In this document: piece after piece, positions 1 through 5,038 of the stretch
Layout: each line of letters begins with the position of its first letter
Numbering within the stretch: position 1 is the stretch's first letter
From: JBBRLA01 sp038231615
Lineage (GTDB): Bacteria > Myxococcota_A > Polyangia > Palsa-1104 > JAEUJZ01
Assembly (NCBI GenBank): GCA_038231615.1
Contig: JBBRLA010000312.1
Coordinates: 1 to 9,531 of the forward strand
Length of the DNA stretch: 9,531 nt
Reading direction: 5' to 3'
Notes under the pieces: model-generated
Told to the model about the DNA's origin: nothing
The model's database searches: none
The model's input: the letters and a program-made list of their open reading frames with translations, nothing else
Translations under genes and position numbers: made by a program

Positions 1-1238
1 CCAGAGAGGCGCAGTTCCACCTCGACCGGGCGGGTGCCCGGCTCGGCTTCCCGGGTCAGCGGCGTCTCCCCCCACTCCTCGCCGGTCCCCACCTTGACCA
101 CCAGCGCGTGGTCCGGCGTGGTGCGGATCATCCACCGCACCTTCTTGGGCGGCGGCGGCGGCACCGGCACCGGGGTCCGCTCCACCTTGTGCTGCATCTC
201 GATCAGGCGCTGGTGGTACATCCGGTAGCTGCGGTAGCCCAGGCCCCCCAGCCCCAGACCCAGCACCAGGGCGAAGCTGACCACCGCCACCATCATCGGC
301 GAGGTGCGCGGCCGGACCGGGTCCCGTACCACGGTCATGGTCTCCCGGCTAAGGGGCAGCAGGTTGCCGACCAGGGTCTTGGGCGCGTCGGTGTCGGACT
401 GCACCAGCCGATCCGCCACTTCGTTCATCGTCGGGCGGTCCTTTTGGGGCTTGCGCAGCATGTCCCCGACAAGTTCTTCCAGGTACTCCGGCACCTGTGC
501 GTTGCGCTGGCGCAGGGGCATCGGCGCCTCGTAGAGCTGCTTGGCGGTGACCTCGGCCAGGGAGCGGGCGTAAAACGGCACCTGCCCGGCCAGAAGTTCG
601 TAAAGAATCACCCCCAGCGCGTACACATCGGTCTTGTCGTTCACGTCCGAGGCACCGCGGCACTGTTCCGGCGACATGTAGATCGGCGTGCCCATGGTGA
701 TGCCCGAACGGGTGCGCAGGGCCGCCGCGCCCGCGCCCTGGTACTCCTGAGTCACCTTGGCGATGCCGAAGTCCAGGATCTTGGCCCGCTCGCCCGTCGC
801 CGTCTCCGAATCCCGGACGAGCATGATGTTCTCGGGCTTCAGGTCGCGGTGGACGATCCCCTTGGCATGGGCCGCCGCCAGGGTCGAGGCGATCTGCCTG
901 CCGATCTGCACGATCTGGCTCACGCCCATCTTGCCGACCCGGTCGCGGAGCCGCTCCCCTTCCAGGTACTCCATGACGATATAGGCGGTGTGATCGTAAA
1001 GCTGCCCGTGCTCGTAGATGCTGACGATGCCCGGATGCTGCACGATGTTGACCGCCCGCGCCTCGTTGAGGAAGCGCTGGGCCATCTCCTCGTGCTCGGA
1101 GATCTCGGGAAAAAGGACCTTGATGGCCGCGCGCCGGCTGATCTGATCGTAGATAGCCTCGAACACCTCGCCGCAACCGCCCGACCCGATCCGCCGGACC
1201 AGGCGATAGTTGCCGATCGAATCTCCAACGGTGAGCAT
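1..1238 (-). CDS. Hanks-type Ser/Thr protein kinase with transmembrane segment and PEGA-like extracytoplasmic tail (C-terminus cut by the left edge)
   Basis: Translating the minus strand from the ATG at 1238 gives 412 codons that run off the left edge. Kinase hallmarks appear in order: glycine loop IGSGGCGEVF (residues 17-26), AIK with Lys40, alpha-C Glu59, HRDLKPEN (130-137, catalytic Asp132), DFG (157-159), activation segment GTPIYMSPEQ (183-192), and DVYALG (204-209). The kinase should therefore be active, phosphorylating Ser/Thr in the cytoplasm. A hydrophobic stretch at about 314-334 looks like a single membrane span. A Pro-rich linker (357-364) and the start of a PEGA-like domain (about 367 onward, with the GETPLT motif) follow, presumably in the periplasm. 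The start is well fixed because an in-frame TAG lies seven codons upstream with no other ATG between. The Shine-Dalgarno GGAG is rather distant, 12 bases away. The gene is divergent from the operon on the right. Its substrates are unknown. Confidence 0.95.
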   Translation of the reverse strand, partial: MLTVGDSIGNYRLVRRIGSGGCGEVFEAIYDQISRRAAIKVLFPEISEHEEMAQRFLNEARAVNIVQHPGIVSIYEHGQLYDHTAYIVMEYLEGERLRDRVGKMGVSQIVQIGRQIASTLAAAHAKGIVHRDLKPENIMLVRDSETATGERAKILDFGIAKVTQEYQGAGAAALRTRSGITMGTPIYMSPEQCRGASDVNDKTDVYALGVILYELLAGQVPFYARSLAEVTAKQLYEAPMPLRQRNAQVPEYLEELVGDMLRKPQKDRPTMNEVADRLVQSDTDAPKTLVGNLLPLSRETMTVVRDPVRPRTSPMMVAVVSFALVLGLGLGGLGYRSYRMYHQRLIEMQHKVERTPVPVPPPPPKKVRWMIRTTPDHALVVKVGTGEEWGETPLTREAEPGTRPVEVELRLS

Positions 1239-1298
1239 GCCAGACTCTGTCTCCAGCTAGCCTGAAACCCTGGGTCCAAGGGGCCACAGGGGGGCTAG

Positions 1299-1313
1299 CG
1301 TCGGCTGCCGACG
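1299..1313. promoter_or_regulatory. Perfect 15-base palindrome, candidate operator for the kinase gene
   Basis: CGTCGGC-T-GCCGACG has two 7-base arms around a single central base. It abuts the candidate -10 element of the kinase promoter and would cover the predicted transcription start, a typical position for a repressor site. The symmetry is seen directly; the operator role is inferred. It could also act as a small RNA hairpin, but a one-base loop makes that unlikely. Confidence 0.4.
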
Positions 1314-1343
1314 ATGATATCAGAGTCAGCGCCACCTTGCCAG
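1314..1343 (-). promoter_or_regulatory. Candidate sigma-70-type promoter for the kinase gene
   Basis: Read on the minus strand, CTGGCA (1343-1338, four of six matches to TTGACA) and TATCAT (1319-1314, five of six matches to TATAAT) are separated by 18 bases. Transcription would start near 1307, about 69 bases before the kinase ATG. The -35 match is modest and sigma-factor preferences in this organism are unknown. Confidence 0.35.
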
Positions 1344-1350
1344 ATGGACG

Positions 1351-1370
1351 CCAAAGTCAGCCAAAGTCAG
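1351..1370. repeat. Short tandem repeat, two copies of CCAAAGTCAG
   Basis: Two exact adjacent 10-base copies lie just upstream of the candidate kinase -35 element. A further AGTCAG occurs at 1324-1329 within the promoter spacer. The spacing of about one helical turn would suit side-by-side binding of an activator, but the repeat is too short to exclude chance. Confidence 0.4.
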
Positions 1371-1592
1371 TCGGCACCCAACTGGTCCGACCACTCATTA
1401 AAGGACGGAAGGACGAACGGCGCGGCTGCGCTGCGCTCTCTTGCCCAAAAAAAATTCCAGTCCACCGCATGCGTATTCAAATCGATGTTTGGTGGTTCCC
1501 ATTTCCCCACCTGAGGGCTATCATGCCGCCCATGACGGCTATCGTGGAGCCTCGACGTGCCCGCACCTACCGACGGCGCGGGTCGAGGATCA

Positions 1593-1608
1593 TGTGAGGC
1601 CGGTCACC
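1593..1608. promoter_or_regulatory. CRP-like binding site upstream of the Crp-family gene
   Basis: TGTGA-GGCCGG-TCACC matches nine of the ten conserved bases of the CRP consensus TGTGA-N6-TCACA, with exact spacing. It is centred at about 1600.5, some 93 bases before the ATG of the Crp-family gene at 1694. Autoregulation is common for this family, so the first gene product is the obvious candidate ligand. A weak promoter can be drawn with TTGATT (1624-1629) and CACAAC (1647-1652), which would place the site near -60, a class I activator position. That -10 is poor, so the promoter part is tentative. Confidence 0.45.
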
Positions 1609-1693
1609 CCTTCAGCAAACTTCTTGATTCATGGACCGTGGCGCTTCACAACCTCTTTCTGACCGCCCGCAAGTTGCCTTCCAGGGAGGGCTG

Positions 1694-2383
1694 ATGTCTG
1701 CACTACCTACAGTCTCTATCTTTCGGATGCTGGACCAAAAAGAGATGGATCAGCTGGCGCAAATCGCGCAGAAGGAGACCTTCCCCGCCAACAAGGCGGT
1801 CTTCTTCGAGGGTGACCGCTCCGAGGTGCTTTACTTCATTCTCTCGGGGTCAGTGCGCGTGTACCAGACCTCGGAGGATGGCAAGGAGCGCACGCTGACC
1901 ACCATGGGCAGCGGCAGGATCTTCGGCGAGATGGCCATGCTCGACGGAAAGCCCCGCTCCGCCAGCGTGGCGACCAACGAAGAAACGGTGATGCTGGTCA
2001 TCGGGCACACCGCCTTCCGCGCCCTGTGCGCCAAGCACCCCGACATGCTGTGGAAGGTGATGGAGGCCCTGTGCGACCGCATTCGCCAGACCACCGACGA
2101 CCTTTTGGACATGTCCTTCCGCGACGTGCCCTACCGTCTGATTCGCACCCTGGTCAACCTGGCCCACCAGCACGGTGAGCGCCGCGCCGACGGGCTGCGC
2201 ATCGACCTGCCGCTGACCTCCGCCGGGCTGGCCGGCATGGTCGGCAGCACCGCCGATCGCGTCAGCCGCCTGTTGGACAAGTTCGAGGACGAGAAGGTCC
2301 TGCGCCGGGAGGGCGAATACCTGGTCATCGCGGATGTGAAGTCGCTGGAGCGGTCGCTGGAATACGAAAAGGACTGGGCATGA
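1694..2383 (+). CDS. Crp/Fnr-family transcriptional regulator
   Basis: This 229-residue protein has the usual family length: an N-terminal cyclic-nucleotide-binding beta-roll, a long C-helix and a C-terminal winged helix-turn-helix. The phosphate-binding cassette pattern FGEMAMLDGKPRSASV is intact, including the Glu and the Arg-Ser pair that contact cyclic nucleotide in E. coli CRP. Two Thr in RQTTDD fall where CRP has Thr127-Ser128, so cAMP or a related nucleotide is a plausible ligand. An N-terminal Fnr-type Cys cluster is absent. The DNA-reading helix lies near LTSAGLAGMVGSTADRVSRL. I chose the ATG at 1694 because AGGGAGGG ends four bases upstream; an in-frame ATG at 1631 lacks a clear ribosome site and would add 21 atypical residues. 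The gene ends in an ATGA overlap with the next gene, implying translational coupling. Confidence 0.92.
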   Translation: MSALPTVSIFRMLDQKEMDQLAQIAQKETFPANKAVFFEGDRSEVLYFILSGSVRVYQTSEDGKERTLTTMGSGRIFGEMAMLDGKPRSASVATNEETVMLVIGHTAFRALCAKHPDMLWKVMEALCDRIRQTTDDLLDMSFRDVPYRLIRTLVNLAHQHGERRADGLRIDLPLTSAGLAGMVGSTADRVSRLLDKFEDEKVLRREGEYLVIADVKSLERSLEYEKDWA

Positions 2384-3687
2384 GACGCGGTCTCTTTCAG
2401 CCCGGCGCCTGGGCCACCCGCGCCGGCCGCATTTGGCTGGGCGTGGCGGTGATGCTTTTCTCGGGGCTTTGCCTGGCCCACGAGCGGTTCATCCCCCACG
2501 CCCTCAAGGTGCCGCTGAACAAGCAGTTCTTCTTGAACAACGCCATCCTTCCGGCGGCGCAAAGAGACCCCGACCGGTTTTTGGGGGTCAACAACAACAT
2601 CTGGCTGATCGGCCTGAACGGGGCCGTCGTCACCGGGGCGTTCCTGGTGGCGTGGTTTTTGCGCTTCCGCCTGGAAGAGGCGGCCAAACGCTACGTGTTC
2701 TTCTTCGCCCGGGGGGGCCTGCAACGCTTCGTCCACAACGTGGCCTGCTTCATCACCGATCGCCCGGTGCGCAACCAGGTCTTCCACACCCTGGGCGAAT
2801 GGGCGGTGCTGGTCTTCATGCGCGCCCCGGGGTTGGTGCTGATGTACTCGGCGGCCAACAACTCCCTGGTGATGCCCAGCTTCCCGCTCGATCCGAGCGT
2901 CGCGGTGTACTTCAAGTTCGCCCAGGTCGGCCTGGCCCTGCTGATCCTGACCCAGACCCTTTTGCCCCTGTGCGGGGCGCTGATCATCGGCACCTGGCTC
3001 TATCTGAACCGCTGGGGGGTGATGGTGGCGATGGACGCGGTGCCGGTGCTGACCGCGGCAGTGGTCTACATCACCTCGCCGTGGACCTCGCACAAGCTGG
3101 CCATCACCGGCTTCAACAAGACCCAGATGCGCTGGGCGCGGCTGACGCTGGGGTTTGGGTTCATGCTCCTGGGCTTCTTCAAGATCTACAACCACAACCT
3201 GACCGCCGGAGTGCCCGACAATTTCCCGGCGGTGATGAACGACCCGATGTTGAAGCTCTTCGCCTTCGACAGCGACATGCACAACGTACTGCTGAACGCC
3301 AGCCCCCTGACCAGCCTGAAGCGGGAGTGCTGGATCATTTCCTTCGCCATGGCGGAGATCATGTTCGGCTTCCTGATGACCACCGGGACCTTCACCCGCT
3401 TGTGGTGCCTGATCAACACCATCGTGTTCACCAAGCTGATGCTCCTCGACTTCGGCTGGGAAGAGATCCCGCACATCTACCCCATCGGGGCCTTCCTGGC
3501 GGTGATGTTCTCGAACAAGCTGACCAGCGAGTTCGATCCCCTGGAAGCCATCACCGAGCGTCTGTACCGGCAGAAAAAGTGGCTGAAACAGGCGCTGCTC
3601 ATCGGCGTCCCCTCCCTGGCGCTGGCATTCCTGCTGATCTTCCCGGCGCTCTACATCATCTCCTTCTTCGACCGCAGCAAACTCTGA
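2380..3687 (+). CDS. Polytopic inner-membrane protein, DoxX-like
   Basis: The 435-residue product has a signal-like first hydrophobic segment (about 17-33) that ends before AHERFIPH. Around eight further hydrophobic segments follow, near 74-95, 141-160, 174-207, 213-231, 253-270, 317-357, 364-378 and 403-428. The part from about 253 to 380 resembles DoxX-type membrane domains (LGFGFMLLGFFKIYNH, then an AEIMFGFLMTTGTFTRLW segment). DoxX-like proteins are small membrane components often linked to redox or thiol metabolism; this one is much longer than a stand-alone DoxX. Several polar or His-bearing loops (HNVACF, KIYNHN, DMHNV) could face the periplasm and bind a ligand, but no known metal motif is evident. 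Its ATG overlaps the regulator's stop codon, with AAAGGA inside the upstream gene as ribosome site. Function is not known; the family assignment is moderate. Confidence 0.8.
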   Translation: MRRGLFQPGAWATRAGRIWLGVAVMLFSGLCLAHERFIPHALKVPLNKQFFLNNAILPAAQRDPDRFLGVNNNIWLIGLNGAVVTGAFLVAWFLRFRLEEAAKRYVFFFARGGLQRFVHNVACFITDRPVRNQVFHTLGEWAVLVFMRAPGLVLMYSAANNSLVMPSFPLDPSVAVYFKFAQVGLALLILTQTLLPLCGALIIGTWLYLNRWGVMVAMDAVPVLTAAVVYITSPWTSHKLAITGFNKTQMRWARLTLGFGFMLLGFFKIYNHNLTAGVPDNFPAVMNDPMLKLFAFDSDMHNVLLNASPLTSLKRECWIISFAMAEIMFGFLMTTGTFTRLWCLINTIVFTKLMLLDFGWEEIPHIYPIGAFLAVMFSNKLTSEFDPLEAITERLYRQKKWLKQALLIGVPSLALAFLLIFPALYIISFFDRSKL

Positions 3688-3700
3688 GGGGGACCGCATC

Positions 3701-4984
3701 ATGACCCACTTACGCTTCGCCAGCCTCCGACAGTCCGTCGTCATCATCGTGGCCTGGATGGCGGTGATGTTCGCCATCGATCAATGGAAGAACCCCCGGC
3801 GGAACCTCTTTACCAAGCCCGCCCCGCCGCCGAGCAAGGGGTCGCCCCAGGTGAGCCTGCGGGGGAACCATCTGTGCTGCATCACCTGCATCGACGACGT
3901 CCAGGCGGCGCTGGCCGGCCTGGGCTGGGTCGGCAATGGGAAAAGCCGGCAGGCCGCCGCCGGGGGGCCCGGCCCCACCTCCAGCGAGGCCGCCAGCCTG
4001 GAGTTGCCCATCACCAACCTGCGGGTGATGGACTTCGTGACCCTGGACAACACCCTGCACGAGGCGGGGCTCTTCGCCGAGCACATCGTCTTTGGCGGGA
4101 TGGAGGATTATCAGATCGAGGTGTTCCTGCGACACGTCGAGTGCCTCTCGTGCTCGCAATCCCTGGACGTCGAACTCCGGCAGGCACTGGGGCTCAGCGC
4201 CATCGGCACGCTGCCCCTGGATTGGATCAAGGGCTACCGGGTGAGCAAGGAGCGGCGGTCGATCCTCATCGAGCCCAAGGAGCACCGGGACTCGGACATC
4301 ACGGCGATCCTGGCGGTGCTGAACCAGTACGGGTTTTCACCCTTCTCCATCAAGATCGGGCCGAAGGGCTCGACCATCGACGCGCCCAACCCCCCGGAGT
4401 TCAAACGCGCCGTCCCGGTCGCCGACAAGGATGGACATGAGGGGGCGAAGCACAAGACCCTGGCGACGCCGCCGACGGCGGTCAAGCCGGGCCCCCTGGC
4501 GCCCAAGCCGCCCGATGCCACGCAGCCCGGCATGATGGCCCCCAAGCTGCCCGACGCCAAGCTGCCCGATACCATGGCCCCCAAGCTGCCCGATGCCACG
4601 CAGCCCGGCATGATGGCCCCCAAGCCGCCCGATGCCAAGCTGCCCGGCGCCAAACCCCCTGCCCTGCTGCCCACCAGGCCGTTGGTGAAAATCGGCGAGA
4701 GTGACATCCAGTTCGACAGGCCGATCGCCTTCGTGCCGAATACCACCAAGATCACCGAGGAATCCCTACCGGTGGTGAAAGCCCTGGCCGAGGCATTGCA
4801 GAAGGACAATGCGATCAAGTATATCGAGATCAAGTTATCCTCCCGTCAGTTTGACCCCCGGGGCGACGTACTCAAGGCAAAGCTGAATTCTTTTGGCCTG
4901 AAGCGCCACGACTTCGTCAAGTTCGACGAGGGCGGCACCGGCGATCAGGTCCTGGGCATCAACGTCGTACGACGTCACAAGTAG
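3701..4984 (+). CDS. Membrane-anchored protein with two HMA-like Cys motifs, tandem-repeat linker and OmpA-like C-terminal domain
   Basis: The 427-residue product starts with an uncleaved-looking membrane anchor (about 11-27) and a short Pro-rich stretch. Module one (about 48-132) carries GNHLCCITC (55-63) followed by an amphipathic helix, as in heavy-metal-associated (HMA) folds, but with a Gly/Ala-rich insertion at 77-97. Module two (about 137-220) carries HVECLSCSQ (145-153) and ends with a strand-helix-strand pattern (DITAILAVLNQYGF). Residues 267-318 are four 13-residue Pro-rich repeats. The tail (about 329-424) resembles the first half of an OmpA-like domain (IQFDRPIAFVPNTTKI), but the usual peptidoglycan-contacting Asp and Arg pattern is missing. 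A periplasmic metal or thiol carrier tethered to the inner membrane is inferred. The start is supported by GAGGGGGA upstream. It lies 13 bases after the membrane-protein gene and is probably cotranscribed with it. Confidence 0.85.
   Translation: MTHLRFASLRQSVVIIVAWMAVMFAIDQWKNPRRNLFTKPAPPPSKGSPQVSLRGNHLCCITCIDDVQAALAGLGWVGNGKSRQAAAGGPGPTSSEAASLELPITNLRVMDFVTLDNTLHEAGLFAEHIVFGGMEDYQIEVFLRHVECLSCSQSLDVELRQALGLSAIGTLPLDWIKGYRVSKERRSILIEPKEHRDSDITAILAVLNQYGFSPFSIKIGPKGSTIDAPNPPEFKRAVPVADKDGHEGAKHKTLATPPTAVKPGPLAPKPPDATQPGMMAPKLPDAKLPDTMAPKLPDATQPGMMAPKPPDAKLPGAKPPALLPTRPLVKIGESDIQFDRPIAFVPNTTKITEESLPVVKALAEALQKDNAIKYIEIKLSSRQFDPRGDVLKAKLNSFGLKRHDFVKFDEGGTGDQVLGINVVRRHK
4499..4654 (+). repeat. Four tandem 39-base repeats inside a coding region
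   Basis: The segment encodes four 13-residue units of the form APKxPDAxxPxxM: APKPPDATQPGMM, APKLPDAKLPDTM, APKLPDATQPGMM and APKPPDAKLPGAK. Units one and three are nearly identical, giving a higher-order 78-base periodicity. A 38-base exact match lies at 4510-4547 and 4588-4625. This points to duplication of a two-unit block. At protein level it is a flexible Pro-rich spacer between the Cys modules and the OmpA-like tail. Confidence 0.9.
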
Positions 4985-5038
4985 TCCGCAGCACGTGTAG
5001 GCAGCCAAATGAACCCGATTCGATCAAGGAGAGCGGAT

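Larger units (their letters stand above)
1239..1693. other. Divergent intergenic region, 455 bases, with regulatory signals
   Basis: No convincing gene lies between the kinase and the Crp-family gene. Base composition is visibly less GC-rich in parts, for example the A8 run near 1446-1453 and the AT-rich stretch around 1475-1495. The left part holds a kinase-side promoter candidate, a palindrome and a tandem repeat. The right part holds near-identical direct repeats (GGCTATCATG at 1516-1525 and GGCTATCGTG at 1537-1546, 21 bases apart), a possible stem-loop at 1550-1588 and a CRP-like site at 1593-1608. Both divergent transcripts are expected to start in this region. Confidence 0.7.

Noticed and set aside
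148..175. GGC-rich simple repeat in the kinase gene
   Set aside because: It just encodes the Pro-rich linker and is ordinary for GC-rich genes.
108..1265. Long plus-strand open frame across the kinase region
   Set aside because: It lies opposite the kinase, has a His/Arg/Ala-biased composition typical of antisense GC-rich DNA and no recognisable domain.
349..1335. Minus-strand open frame of 328 codons in the kinase region
   Set aside because: It is a different frame from the one carrying the glycine loop, HRDLKPEN and DFG motifs, and its own translation is low-complexity Arg/Gly-rich.
1631..1693. Upstream ATG start for the Crp-family gene
   Set aside because: No ribosome site precedes 1631, whereas AGGGAGGG lies just before ATG 1694, which also gives the normal family length.
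2131..3777. Long minus-strand open frame of 548 codons
   Set aside because: It is antisense to the membrane-protein gene, rich in Gln/His/Glu without motifs, and arises from GC-rich codon usage of the real gene.
3701..4984. Interpretation as a copper P-type ATPase fragment
   Set aside because: Despite two HMA-like motifs there is no CPx membrane motif, no DKTGT phosphorylation site and only one membrane span.
5009..5038. Upstream ATG start for the porin
   Set aside because: AAGGAG is correctly spaced for ATG 5039, and the longer N-terminus would put ten polar residues before the signal peptide.
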